Below are positions 16,855-25,647 of a stretch of 64,000 nucleotides of DNA, in pieces (within the stretch, counting starts at the first letter, position 1; every line of letters starts with the position of its first letter). A program made the translations under genes and the position numbers. Location of the stretch: the NCBI GenBank assembly GCA_036986135.1, contig BTQZ01000007.1, positions 1 through 64,000 of the forward strand, read 5' to 3'. A model generated the notes under the pieces. That model was not told the origin of the DNA, did no database searches, and saw only the letters and a list, made by a program, of their open reading frames with translations. This stretch comes from JADFRG01 sp036986135 (GTDB taxonomy: Bacteria; Chloroflexota; Anaerolineae; Anaerolineales; E44-bin32).

Positions 16855-17511
16855 CTACAGGGGGGGTTCGACGAGGATGTGGCCTGCAACCTCTCGGCCC
16901 AGGGAATGCTCGTCGCCATTGATCCGGATAGTGACAGGTCCATCAAAAGGTGCACTGGATATTACGCGGACCTTGGCTCTGGGAAACAGTCCCATCTCTC
17001 CAAGGTAGCGCAGTAGCTCTGCGTCGTGGTCGCTGACTTCCGCGATGACTGCAGCCTCGCCGGGTTCAAGTTCTGAAAGCCGTCGGAGATCAGATTTCGG
17101 GATAGTCCCATCCCGCGTGGGAATTGGCGCGCCGTGGGGATCAGTGGTGGGGTGGCCAAGCTTGTCATCCATGATGTCTTCCATTTCCTCTGAGAGCACA
17201 TGCTCCCATCGGTCGGCCTCCTCGTGGACCTTATCCCAGGGAACCCCCAACGCTTCGGCCAGGTAGCTCTCGACTAGCCGATGGTGGCGGATGACCTCCA
17301 GTGCGATATTTTTCCCGGCCGGCGTCAGCTCGACCCCCTGGTAAGGCTCATGCACCACGAGCTTCATCGTGGCCAGCTTCTTGACCATTCCCGTAACGGA
17401 GGCTGGCGCGACGCCAAGCTGCTCCGACAAGCTTGTGGTAGAGACCTTTCCACTCTCTGCCTGGAGCTCATAGATGGCCTTTAGATAATCTTCAACCGCC
17501 TGTGTTTGCAT
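16855..17511 (-). CDS. DtxR/MntR-family metal-dependent regulator with FeoA-like C-terminus
   Basis: The 218-residue protein has an N-terminal winged helix (AVEDYLKAIYEL ... LGVAPASVTGMVKKLATMKLV), a metal-binding/dimerisation domain with RHHRLVESYLAEALG and EEADRWEHVLSEEME, the GHPTTDPHGAPIP segment, and a C-terminal FeoA/SH3-like domain (~140-215). It represses metal-uptake genes when loaded with Fe(II) or Mn(II). I chose the ATG at 17511; an upstream in-frame start at 17580 would lie inside the promoter. A DtxR-type palindrome covers its own transcription start, so it is probably autoregulated. Confidence 0.88.
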   Translation of the reverse strand: MQTQAVEDYLKAIYELQAESGKVSTTSLSEQLGVAPASVTGMVKKLATMKLVVHEPYQGVELTPAGKNIALEVIRHHRLVESYLAEALGVPWDKVHEEADRWEHVLSEEMEDIMDDKLGHPTTDPHGAPIPTRDGTIPKSDLRRLSELEPGEAAVIAEVSDHDAELLRYLGEMGLFPRAKVRVISSAPFDGPVTIRINGDEHSLGREVAGHILVEPPL

Positions 17512-17527
17512 CAGCCAGCACCAAAAA

Positions 17528-17546
17528 TTAGGCTTGCCTAAATCTA
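17528..17546 (-). promoter_or_regulatory. DtxR/IdeR-type operator
   Basis: On the plus strand the sequence reads TTAGGCTTGCCTAAATCTA, with perfect 6-base arms TTAGGC/GCCTAA, close to the known DtxR/IdeR consensus TTAGGTTAGGCTAACCTAA. It lies between the -10 box and the ATG of the DtxR gene, over the expected transcription start. Confidence 0.75.
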
Positions 17547-17551
17547 GGATA

Positions 17552-17580
17552 GATATACTCTTTGCTCTGGTAATTGTCAA
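17552..17580 (-). promoter_or_regulatory. sigma70-type promoter of the DtxR gene
   Basis: On the minus strand a perfect -35 TTGACA (17575-17580) and a -10 TATATC (17552-17557) are separated by 17 bases. Transcription would begin around 17545, inside the operator palindrome, which fits repression by the gene's own product. Confidence 0.7.
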
Positions 17581-17640
17581 GCGCTCTCGGTTCTCCGAGC
17601 ATCCAAGATCCTTGCCTCAACGCCCTGCGGGATTCGCTTC

Positions 17641-18477
17641 TTACATTCCCCGGATCAGCCCACCAGGCTGGCAGGTGCGGCAGAAATTGGTGATTCTTCC
17701 GCCAGCGGTGACTTCAGAAACCTTCCCGCCGCAGCGGGGGCAAACCTCACCGCCGCGCATGTGCACCGCGAAGAAATCGCGAGGTTTCAAATGAACATCC
17801 TCGCCCATGGCCGCGCGTACCTTATCAATCGAATCCAATAATGTCTCGCGCATGGCGGAGTAGAGCACCTTGATCTCTTCAGAGTCGAGGTCCGTTCGCT
17901 TTCGGTAGGGATGGATTTTGGCTTTCCACAAGATCTCGTCCGCGTAGGCATTGCCGATGCCCGCTACAAACTGTTCGCGAGCTAGGACTCCCTTTATCTC
18001 GCCTCTAAAACGCTTCAATCGGGCAACGAAATCCTCCTTCGAGACATCCAGGGCATCTGGCCCCATGTCGGAATATGTCGGCACTTTAGCCAGGTCGCTG
18101 GTCGTATAGAGCTGGCCCATGCGCTTCTGATCCACATAGCGGAGTTCTTGCTCAGGGTCGCCAAAGTGCAGGGTGACGTGGACCGGGCCCGCCTTCTTAG
18201 CTCCCGGCAGAGCGAGCTGGAATCGTCCCGTAAGCTTTGGGTTGACGACTAGATGGAGGTCCGTGGCAGACAGTAGATCAAAGACCACGAATTTTCCCCG
18301 CCGCTTAATCGTGCCGATCTGCGAGCCGGTGAGGGTCTCAGCGAAGCCGCCCCCGGTCAGGTCGCGTGCCACAATCGGCCCGCCTCGGCCAGACAACGTT
18401 ACGTGCTCTACGACCTGGCCGCCCACTCGGGCTTGGAGGACATCACGTACGATTTCCAGCTCCGGAAGCTCAGGCAT
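17641..18477 (-). CDS. mutM: formamidopyrimidine-DNA glycosylase
   Basis: The 278-residue enzyme removes oxidised purines (8-oxoG, FaPy) and nicks the abasic site. After Met it begins PELPELEIVRDVL, with the catalytic N-terminal proline and Glu; KRRGKFVVFDL carries the conserved lysine region, and the C-terminal zinc finger has two CxxC pairs (CPRCGG...CRTCQPGG). I start at the ATG ending at 18477 because catalysis needs Pro as residue 2; the longer frame to 18498 is ruled out on this ground. Confidence 0.93.
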   Translation of the reverse strand: MPELPELEIVRDVLQARVGGQVVEHVTLSGRGGPIVARDLTGGGFAETLTGSQIGTIKRRGKFVVFDLLSATDLHLVVNPKLTGRFQLALPGAKKAGPVHVTLHFGDPEQELRYVDQKRMGQLYTTSDLAKVPTYSDMGPDALDVSKEDFVARLKRFRGEIKGVLAREQFVAGIGNAYADEILWKAKIHPYRKRTDLDSEEIKVLYSAMRETLLDSIDKVRAAMGEDVHLKPRDFFAVHMRGGEVCPRCGGKVSEVTAGGRITNFCRTCQPGGLIRGM

Positions 18478-18513
18478 TGCGCGCCTGCCTCTCAGCACAT
18501 TCCCAGGGAGGCA

Positions 18514-20028
18514 TCAGGGCGGAGGCTCCAATTCATAGATCGCGTAGCGGCCATCGTGGTAGCGCTCCCGCATTTCCGGGCAGTCCTGACCCAGCTGCTC
18601 GGGCCCGAGCACGATATGGGTCACTCCATATTCATCAATGAAGTCTCCCATAAGCCCACAATCAATCTCTTCCCTGTAGAACCACTGGAGCAACCGCACC
18701 CGGTCGCGCCAGTTGATCACTTCTCCCCTGCGGTAGGGAATGGACTTGAAATCTGCCAGGATGGGTGTGCCGGTTGCCAGGCGAAAGTCCTGCAGCTTGG
18801 GAGGTATCGCATACAGCTGCCCTGGCACCCTGGCCGCCTGAACATAGTCGTATAAGGCGCGCTCGGGAGCGATCTGCCGCTGCAGGCTCTGGACTGCAAT
18901 CCAGATCAGGCCGCCGACGATCGAAAGGCCGATTACCAGCATGCTGGCTGGAGACGCGATACGGCCGAGTCGCTGCCCCGTGTGCTCACTCAGCCAGACC
19001 GCAAGCCATCCGGCAAGGATTGTGATTGAGAGCGGAACCAGATAGGCGGACAATCGCCAGGGGAAGAGAAGCGCCAGGGCGTCACTCCCGGTAAGGATCT
19101 GGAGCAAGGTAAGCGCCACGCCAACCGCGACCGAGATCAGCAGGACCGGCAACAGCGGATTACTTCTGGTCAAGATCAGTGCCAGGCCGATGAGCGCCAA
19201 CGTTGCGAGCGTTGCGGCGCCAAACCATTCGGACACGGCGGCATGCGCGGGAAGGCGGAAGTGAGCCAAAATGCCCTGCGCGTCTGCCGCAGAGGGAAAA
19301 AACGAACTGTAAGTGTAGGCCAGGATGGGCAGCACCACGATCAGTGCAAGACCGCCGAGCTGGAGCGACTTTCTGTAGCTCTTGCCAGTGCGGACCTCGA
19401 CAAACATGTATACGAGGGTGAGAACGGCCGCGCTGAGCAAGTAGGTCGGGTGTACTGTAGCCGCCACCGCGGCCGCCAGAACCGCGCGGTGGGGACGATC
19501 TTCGATGAACTGCTGAACGGAGAGCAGCAAGAACACGCCAAAGCTGCTCGGCTGCAGCACGGTGCCGAGCAGTCTCTGTCCGGCCAGCCCGCCGTCGAAC
19601 AGGTATTCCCAGTCTCCGCCGACCCCGCGGCCTAGCAGCACGTGCAACGCGGCGGAATGCGTCACGAAGATCACAGCCAGGTAGACCCATCGCGTGGACC
19701 TGGAGCGCTCGAGGTTGAAAAGCCGATCTGAGATGTGACGCAGGCTGTAGAGGTAGACGGAGAAGAGAAGGAAGTAGTAAAGGTAGAAGGTGGCCTGAGG
19801 GAGGTAGCGCGTTGTGAAGACCACGAGCCAGGTAAACACGGGTGTTGGATCCGTCGTGCCGGCCAGCCAATCCTCTGCAAGCAGCCCCTGCCCGGCTTGA
19901 GCGAGGCCGTGCAGAAAGTATTGATTTTGATTAGAGGTGTAGAGCGGGGCCTGACCGTAGGCCAGGCCAAGCAAGACACCCCAGACTATGAACTCCAGCG
20001 CCGAGCGAAGGCGTGCACGAATGGACAT
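18514..20028 (-). CDS. large polytopic membrane protein, unknown
   Basis: The 504-residue protein has about ten or eleven hydrophobic segments and a short C-terminal soluble tail. Its N-terminal loop YTSNQNQYFLHGLAQ and the overall layout recall the GT-C-like or DUF6798-type membrane proteins of environmental bacteria, but no catalytic motif is decisive. The start is placed at the ATG ending at 20028 rather than a TTG at 20046. It follows mutM's strand with a 36-base gap between the end of this gene and the start of mutM, so the two could be cotranscribed. Confidence 0.6.
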   Translation of the reverse strand: MSIRARLRSALEFIVWGVLLGLAYGQAPLYTSNQNQYFLHGLAQAGQGLLAEDWLAGTTDPTPVFTWLVVFTTRYLPQATFYLYYFLLFSVYLYSLRHISDRLFNLERSRSTRWVYLAVIFVTHSAALHVLLGRGVGGDWEYLFDGGLAGQRLLGTVLQPSSFGVFLLLSVQQFIEDRPHRAVLAAAVAATVHPTYLLSAAVLTLVYMFVEVRTGKSYRKSLQLGGLALIVVLPILAYTYSSFFPSAADAQGILAHFRLPAHAAVSEWFGAATLATLALIGLALILTRSNPLLPVLLISVAVGVALTLLQILTGSDALALLFPWRLSAYLVPLSITILAGWLAVWLSEHTGQRLGRIASPASMLVIGLSIVGGLIWIAVQSLQRQIAPERALYDYVQAARVPGQLYAIPPKLQDFRLATGTPILADFKSIPYRRGEVINWRDRVRLLQWFYREEIDCGLMGDFIDEYGVTHIVLGPEQLGQDCPEMRERYHDGRYAIYELEPPP

Positions 20029-20160
20029 GGTCGAACTATCACGCAAGTGAGGCTCTCTCGCAAGGGCTTGTAAGGCAACGGGATTGCAGCGCGCCTATCC
20101 TGGAGGATAAAGCTCACTTGACCGCATTGCGCGCCTCAAGCATATTGCCTTGGGGTAACA

Positions 20161-20179
20161 ATTCTGCAGTCTGCAGAAT
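20161..20179. promoter_or_regulatory. 19-base perfect palindrome upstream of ZIP transporter
   Basis: Arms ATTCTGCAG and CTGCAGAAT flank a single central T. It ends 26 bases before the TTG start of the ZIP-family gene. A perfect odd palindrome at this position is a good candidate for a repressor operator; the sequence does not match the DtxR box nor the Zur consensus as I know it. Confidence 0.5.
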
Positions 20180-20205
20180 GCAAACTACAGGGGCCATCCA
20201 GAACC

Positions 20206-20982
20206 TTGACAGAGCCAACGCTTGCCAACGCAGTGATCGCTGCCACCATAACCATGCTGGCAACCGGACTCGGCGCACTGCCCTTCGTGTTCGTGCGCCG
20301 CTTCCCCGACGACCTGGCGCGTCTCGGCTGGGCATTTGCGGGCGGTATTATGCTCTCCGCCTCAGTCTTCAATCTCATCATCCCTGGTGTCGCTAAAGGG
20401 GGTATTCCACTCGTCGCCCTTGGAGTCCTGACTGGAACGGCCCTCTTTGGGTGGGCGTCCATGTATCTAGGTCGCCATGAACACGACGAGAGCGGCATCC
20501 CCATTCCGAAACCCAATGTTCAAGGCAACGCCAGGATCGCCTTGATTCTGGGCACGATGTTTTTGCACAGCTTTCCTGAGGGTCTGGCGGTCGGGGTCGC
20601 CTATGGGTCCGGCGAGGCCGCGCTCGGTGTGCTTGTGGCCGTCGCGATCGCCATCCACAATATTCCCGAGGGCGTGGCCGTCTCACTTCCGCTGAGAGCC
20701 GCCGGCGTCAGCGCATGGAAGTGTGTTGGCTGGTCGATATTTTCCAGCCTCCCACAGCCCATTGCTGTAATTCCCGCCTTTCTAGCGGTCAAGATCTTTG
20801 AACCCTTTCTCCCCTTTGCATTTGGATTGGCGGCCGGCGCAATGTTCTTCCTGGTTCTTAGTGAGATGATCCCCGAAAGCCGCGCTAACGATTCCCAGCG
20901 ACTCACCAGCGCCCTGGCTTCCATGGCAGGCTTCCTGCTTCTGATGGCCCTCACCTATCTGCTGCTGCTCCCCGGTTCCTAG
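20206..20982 (+). CDS. ZIP-family divalent metal transporter
   Basis: The 258-residue membrane protein has eight hydrophobic segments and both ZIP metal-site motifs: HSFPEGLAVGVAYG (~residue 121) in helix 4 and HNIPEGVAV (~150) in helix 5. ZIP proteins bring Zn, Fe, Mn or other divalent ions into the cytoplasm. The start is TTG at 20206; no better in-frame ATG precedes the first helix. It sits 120 bases before a DtxR-FeoA-FeoB operon, within a metal-homeostasis region. Confidence 0.88.
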   Translation: MTEPTLANAVIAATITMLATGLGALPFVFVRRFPDDLARLGWAFAGGIMLSASVFNLIIPGVAKGGIPLVALGVLTGTALFGWASMYLGRHEHDESGIPIPKPNVQGNARIALILGTMFLHSFPEGLAVGVAYGSGEAALGVLVAVAIAIHNIPEGVAVSLPLRAAGVSAWKCVGWSIFSSLPQPIAVIPAFLAVKIFEPFLPFAFGLAAGAMFFLVLSEMIPESRANDSQRLTSALASMAGFLLLMALTYLLLLPGS

Positions 20983-21042
20983 CCCCGAAATCTTGCTCCC
21001 ATAGAACTGGCGCAATTAGTTACATTATCCCCCTTCCCAAAT

Positions 21043-21056
21043 TTAGGTATTCCTAA
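21043..21056 (+). promoter_or_regulatory. DtxR/MntR-type operator before the DtxR-FeoA-feoB operon
   Basis: TTAGGTATTCCTAA has perfect arms TTAGG/CCTAA and an AT-only centre, the same half-sites as the box at 17528. It lies about 46 bases before the regulator ATG at 21103; an AT-rich TATATA at about 21090 may be the -10 box. It suggests iron-dependent repression of the operon. Confidence 0.65.
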
Positions 21057-21102
21057 TAAAATGGTGAGCATCAACTAATAGACTGCTGTATATATAAAAA
21101 AG

Positions 21103-22125
21103 ATGACTGACCCGTTGGTCGCGCTGATCGCCGCCTTGATCCTTCTTGCTGCTGTAGCGGGTCTCTTCTATCCACGCCGCGGCATCATTCCGCGCTGGCG
21201 TCGGGCCCGACAGCAGACCGAGCGCATACGCATGGAGGACGCGCTCAAGCACATCCTTGGATGCGAGATGAGCGGAGATCGATTCACGGCCAACAGCCTT
21301 GCTGGGGCGCTGCAAATCACCGCCGACCAGGCGGCGAACTTGCTGCTGAAAATGGAGCGCCGTGGCTTGCTGCAGGTAGAGCGCGATTCGATTCGGCTGT
21401 CTCCCGTCGGTCGCCAATCGGCGCTTCATATTCTCCGAGCGCACCGGCTATGGGAGAGTTATCTTGCGGATGAAACCGGGGTCGGCGAATTGGAATGGCA
21501 CGGACAGGCGGAGTGGCACGAGCATCAACTGACTCCCGAGGAAGCGGAGACGCTTGCTGCCCGCCTGGGGAATCCAACTCACGATCCGCATGGGGATCCC
21601 ATTCCCAGCGCGGAGGGCGAGTTGTTGCCTCAAGCAGGCATACCGCTAATTTCCGCAGAGGTCAATGAGCCGCTCCAGATCGTACATATCGAGGATGAGC
21701 CGCAGACGGTGTTCGCGCAGCTGCTTGCCGAAGGGCTGTATCCAGGAATGGAAGTGCGGTTGGTCGAACGTTCGCCCCACCGGATCCGCTTTTGGGCGGG
21801 CGGCGACGAACACGTTCTGGCCCCGGTAATTGCGGCCAACGTCTCGGTCGACCGACCCGCGGACCCAAGCGATCTGGCCGGACAGCGATTGAGCGACCTG
21901 GCCCACGGTGAGCGAGGTCAAGTCGTTGAAATCTCTTCCCGGTGCAGAGGACTGCAGCGTCGGCGGCTGCAGGATCTCGGATTCTTGCCGGGAGCTGAGA
22001 TTCGGGCGGAGCTAGCCAGCAGCAGCGGAGATCCGGTGGCTTATCGTATCCGGGGCACGCTCATAGCCCTGCGAAAAGAACAGGCGGATCTGATCCGAAT
22101 CCGACGCGCAGAGGAGGCGGCGTGA
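21103..22125 (+). CDS. membrane-anchored DtxR-FeoA-FeoA fusion protein
   Basis: The 340-residue protein starts with one membrane helix (PLVALIAALILLAAVAGLF, residues ~4-22) followed by positive residues, then a DtxR-like winged helix (~40-105), a metal-binding/dimerisation region with LRAHRLWESYLADETG and the segment GNPTHDPHGDPIP, and two FeoA-like SH3 domains (~185-250 and ~260-335, the second starting DLAHGERGQVVEIS). FeoA is needed for FeoB iron uptake, so this protein probably links metal sensing and transport. Its TGA overlaps the next gene's GTG (GTGA), implying coupled translation with feoB. Confidence 0.82.
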   Translation: MTDPLVALIAALILLAAVAGLFYPRRGIIPRWRRARQQTERIRMEDALKHILGCEMSGDRFTANSLAGALQITADQAANLLLKMERRGLLQVERDSIRLSPVGRQSALHILRAHRLWESYLADETGVGELEWHGQAEWHEHQLTPEEAETLAARLGNPTHDPHGDPIPSAEGELLPQAGIPLISAEVNEPLQIVHIEDEPQTVFAQLLAEGLYPGMEVRLVERSPHRIRFWAGGDEHVLAPVIAANVSVDRPADPSDLAGQRLSDLAHGERGQVVEISSRCRGLQRRRLQDLGFLPGAEIRAELASSSGDPVAYRIRGTLIALRKEQADLIRIRRAEEAA

Positions 22126-22943
22126 ACACGAAGACAAACACCTCATCGGGATGCGAAGCCTGCCCGGTTCATCTACCGGGCAATCTCCTAAAGCGTGGCG
22201 TAGATATGGAGAACTGGGATTTCGTTGTGGCGCTGGCGGGAAATCCCAATACCGGAAAGAGCACCGTATTTAATGCCCTGACCGGCCTCCGTCAGCACAC
22301 GGGCAACTGGCCCGGAAAAACTGTGGCGCGCGCTGAAGGCGGCTTCGAATACGGAGGCAAGCGCTACAAGCTGGTTGACCTGCCCGGCACTTATTCGCTT
22401 CTTTCCACCAGTGAGGATGAGGAGATCGCCCGCGACTTCCTGCTCTTCGGACGGCCAGACGTCACCGTGGTTGTCGTGGATGCCAGCGGGCTGGAGCGCA
22501 ATCTGAACTTGGCGCTGCAGGTCATGGAAATCACCGATCGGGTCGTGATCTGCTTGAACCTGATGGACGAGGCCAGACGCCACGGCCTGAAGGTCGACGA
22601 TCGGCGCCTGGCGCGGGACCTTGGCGTACTGGCGATCCCTACCTCGGCACGTTATGGCGAAGGACTAGACGAATTGGTCGGCGCCATAGAAGAAGTAGCC
22701 ACGGGCAAGGTTGTCTGTAAGCCGTACCGAATCGAGTATCTATCCGGAGCCTTGAAGACGGCCGTGACGCAACTGGCGGCCGAGGTCGAGGCCCGCTTCC
22801 CTGGCCTGCCCAATTCTCGCTGGGTAGCACTGCGGCTGCTGGATGGCGATGCGCGAATGAGGAAGGTGGTCCAAAGCGGAGAGCTGGGTGAGCTTGCTCG
22901 ACAGGTGGACATCCAGATGGACATCGTGGGAGAGCCCGCGTGA
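22122..22943 (+). CDS. feoB: FeoB ferrous iron transporter, GTPase domain as separate protein
   Basis: The 273-residue protein is the cytosolic N-terminal part of FeoB: G1 GNPNTGKST (~residue 39), the switch region RQHTGNWPGKTV, G3 DLPGTYSL and G4 NLMDE, then a helical GDI-like domain. A cysteine-containing start (CEACPV) precedes it. The frame ends at TGA overlapping the start of the permease-domain gene by 4 bases, so FeoB is divided in two. Start is GTG, coupled to the upstream DtxR-FeoA gene. Confidence 0.9.
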   Translation: MNTKTNTSSGCEACPVHLPGNLLKRGVDMENWDFVVALAGNPNTGKSTVFNALTGLRQHTGNWPGKTVARAEGGFEYGGKRYKLVDLPGTYSLLSTSEDEEIARDFLLFGRPDVTVVVVDASGLERNLNLALQVMEITDRVVICLNLMDEARRHGLKVDDRRLARDLGVLAIPTSARYGEGLDELVGAIEEVATGKVVCKPYRIEYLSGALKTAVTQLAAEVEARFPGLPNSRWVALRLLDGDARMRKVVQSGELGELARQVDIQMDIVGEPA

Positions 22944-24364
22944 CGAGGACCCCCGGAGCAGATGTGCTTGCGACTGCCACAGCGATGCGCTGGGAGTTCG
23001 GCGGGAACCTGCACGAGCAATTGGTCGAAGCCATCTACGCCGACGCGGCCAGGATTGCCGAACGAGCGGTGACCCGCCCGGATCAAAAGCCGCGCTTCGA
23101 TTTGGATCGGACGATCGACCGAGTCGTGACCAGCCGGATCTTGGGATTTCCGATCATGCTGCTGGCCCTATCCGTGGTCCTGTGGCTCACGGTTATCGGT
23201 TCCAACATCCCCTCCGATTTGATCTTCGCCCTGCTCGTCGACACAATCTACCCGTTCCTGAAGCAGATCGCGGCGGAGGTTGGATTGGCCCCGTGGATCG
23301 GGGGAATACTCATCGATGGCGTTTATTTGGCCACCGCCTGGGTAGTGAGCGTGATGCTGCCTCCCATGGCCATCTTCTTCCCACTCTTCACGCTGCTGGA
23401 AGATTTCGGCTATCTCCCGCGCGTGGCATTCAATCTAGACCGCGCCTTCAAGAAGGCCGGCGCGCACGGCAAGCAATCGCTCAGCATGGCCATGGGGTTT
23501 GGCTGCAATGCAGCGGGGGTGATGTCTACCCGCATCATTGATAGCCCGCGCGAGAGATTGATCGCCATCATCACCAACAACTTCGCCCTGTGCAACGGTC
23601 GCTGGCCCACTCAGATTGTCATCGCCATAATTTTCGTCGGCGCGCTGGTGCCCGGTTACCTGGCCGGAGCGGCGGTTGCGCTTGCAGTGATGGGAACTGC
23701 CGTGCTCGGAGTGCTGCTGACTTTGCTGGTCTCGTGGGCCCTTTCGCGATCGGTTTTGAAGGGCGAGGTTTCCACCTTCAGCCTGGAACTCCCTCCCTAT
23801 CGACCCCCGCGCATCCTGCAGACGCTCTACACCTCGGTCATCGATCGAACGCTGCATGTGCTCTGGCGTGCCCTCATATTTGCCGCGCCGGCCGGGGCGG
23901 TCATATGGCTGATCTCGAACGTCACGTTCGGCGGCACGAGCGTGGCAGAGTACATGATCAACTTCCTGGATCCGTTCGGGTTGCTGCTCGGCCTCAATGG
24001 AGTGATCCTGGTTGCCTATATCGTAGCCATCCCAGCCAACGAGATCGTCATTCCAACCATCCTGATGTTGACGGTCCTGGTCAGCGGCCTCACCGGGGTG
24101 GGAGAAGGTGCCGGGGTAATGTTCCAACTGAATTCGGAGGCCGCGACGGGAGCCATCCTGAGAGCCGGCGGCTGGACTCTGCTCACCGCCATAAGCATGA
24201 TGATCTTCGTTCTCATCCATAACCCCTGTAGTACGACCATCTTCACGACCTATAAGGTGACTGGCAGCAAGCGGTGGACCACCGTCACCGCGCTCCTGCC
24301 TCTGTTCATGGGCTTTCTGATCACCTTCTTCGTCGCTCAAATTTGGCGCCTGGTTATCGGCTGA
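22940..24364 (+). CDS. feoB: FeoB ferrous iron transporter, membrane domain as separate protein
   Basis: The 474-residue protein is the FeoB C-terminal membrane part, with two Gate-type halves and the core MAMGFGCNAAGVMSTRIID (~residue 183) followed by LCNGRWPTQ, matching the conserved Cys-containing segments of FeoB. It imports Fe(II) across the inner membrane together with the GTPase encoded just upstream. Its GTG start overlaps the GTPase stop (GTGA). A genuine split rather than a frameshift is likely because the overlap is of the coupled type and the first 40 residues are coding-like. Confidence 0.9.
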   Translation: MTRTPGADVLATATAMRWEFGGNLHEQLVEAIYADAARIAERAVTRPDQKPRFDLDRTIDRVVTSRILGFPIMLLALSVVLWLTVIGSNIPSDLIFALLVDTIYPFLKQIAAEVGLAPWIGGILIDGVYLATAWVVSVMLPPMAIFFPLFTLLEDFGYLPRVAFNLDRAFKKAGAHGKQSLSMAMGFGCNAAGVMSTRIIDSPRERLIAIITNNFALCNGRWPTQIVIAIIFVGALVPGYLAGAAVALAVMGTAVLGVLLTLLVSWALSRSVLKGEVSTFSLELPPYRPPRILQTLYTSVIDRTLHVLWRALIFAAPAGAVIWLISNVTFGGTSVAEYMINFLDPFGLLLGLNGVILVAYIVAIPANEIVIPTILMLTVLVSGLTGVGEGAGVMFQLNSEAATGAILRAGGWTLLTAISMMIFVLIHNPCSTTIFTTYKVTGSKRWTTVTALLPLFMGFLITFFVAQIWRLVIG

Positions 24365-24520
24365 GTTGTAGACCCAACTCGAATAGACTGCAGGCACAAT
24401 AGGGCCCGATCCGCGCGCGTCTCCGTCGACCTGCGGGAAGTACTAGGATTCGACTTGAGACAGGCGGTTGCCGCGCACTACGGCAGCTAGCAATCTGACT
24501 GAGGTCCTAAAAGCTGGGAT

Positions 24521-25405
24521 CTATCTCAGAGGTTGGTGCGGACCGAGCTGCTGGCGGACATATCGAGCCCGCCCATGATCGACCCACTGAACAGGAACTA
24601 TTGCACCATGTTCAATCTCAAGGCCGGTGATCCGGCCCGGAAATACTCCGCTTCCCGTGTTGAAGTAGGGAGGGCCGCCACTAAACGGGAAAGACATCCG
24701 GTGCGTGTGTCCGCAGATCACGATTTGACTATGTGCATTGATCCATTGGATGATGCGATGCTCGAGTTTCCCCTTTTCGCGCTCCAGTGGCGTTGGGGGC
24801 TGCCATTTCCGCAGGAAATCCCGCAGCAGATAGCCGAATCTCGCTGCACGCCGCGCGAAAAAGTACATCGGATCACATAAGATGTCGGCCTGGTGACCGT
24901 GGACCACGAAGAGCCGTTGGCCGCTCAGGCGATGACGAAAGACAAGCCCCTCGTGCACTAGAATTCCGTCCTTCTGCTCTTGATGACGGGCCCTGCGCTT
25001 GACATCGTGGTTGCCTAAGATCAGGTGCAGGCGCCGCTCCTTGTCCAGCTCGTGGAACAGGTCAAAGACCCGCCGGTGAGCATCGCGGATCTCCTCGAAT
25101 GGCCAACCCTTCCATAGCTCGTCACCGTCACCAACCTCGATGTAAGTGAAGCCGCGCCGCACATAGTTTTGAAGCGTGGCCAGGAACAATTCGGCGTTGG
25201 GTCGAGAGGCATCCGCCTTGCCCCCATTACCGCGGTGCAGATCGCTGAGCATAACGAACCGCGAGGAATCGTCGAAGTTGATGGTCTTGGCGGTCTCAAG
25301 CACTTGGGAGAGCCTTCGATGGATTCGGGGTAGCCATCCCGCGCGGAAGAAGGACGGGGGCTGCAAAACGGATTTCTTGAGGGATGCTTCTTTGCGAGAG
25401 CTCAT
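24521..25405 (-). CDS. calcineurin-like metallophosphoesterase
   Basis: The 294-residue protein has the phosphoesterase metal motifs in order: SDLHRGNGG (~residue 55), GDGDELW (~96), LGNHDVKRR (~133), VVHGHQADI (~170) and CGHTHRMSF (~235). The layout resembles UDP-2,3-diacylglucosamine hydrolase-like and related phosphoesterases, but Chloroflexota generally lack lipid A, so the substrate is open. It is a lone minus-strand gene between feoB and a helicase gene. Confidence 0.82.
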   Translation of the reverse strand: MSSRKEASLKKSVLQPPSFFRAGWLPRIHRRLSQVLETAKTINFDDSSRFVMLSDLHRGNGGKADASRPNAELFLATLQNYVRRGFTYIEVGDGDELWKGWPFEEIRDAHRRVFDLFHELDKERRLHLILGNHDVKRRARHQEQKDGILVHEGLVFRHRLSGQRLFVVHGHQADILCDPMYFFARRAARFGYLLRDFLRKWQPPTPLEREKGKLEHRIIQWINAHSQIVICGHTHRMSFPFSGGPPYFNTGSGVFPGRITGLEIEHGAIVPVQWVDHGRARYVRQQLGPHQPLR

Positions 25406-25647
25406 ATAGCCGACAATCCTATCAGAAATGGCCTGCTATCCTCTACCGACTTCAGCGGCGCGCCCCACCGCGGATCGACGCTTGCACTTTATCATCGAGG
25501 GGCCCAGCCTCGTATAGTCGACGGGTCCTAGAAATGCCGGCAGTGTTGTAAGGTCGATGCAATGTCCAAAGCACATACGCGTCGGTGGCGCGAGGCATCG
25601 GTCGCACGGCGAGCACAGGAGCGCAGATTTGTCAGGGAACGGATAGT

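Noticed and set aside
23435..24397. 320-residue minus-strand frame opposite the FeoB membrane gene
   Set aside because: His/Asp/Gln/Arg-rich antisense shadow of a membrane protein.
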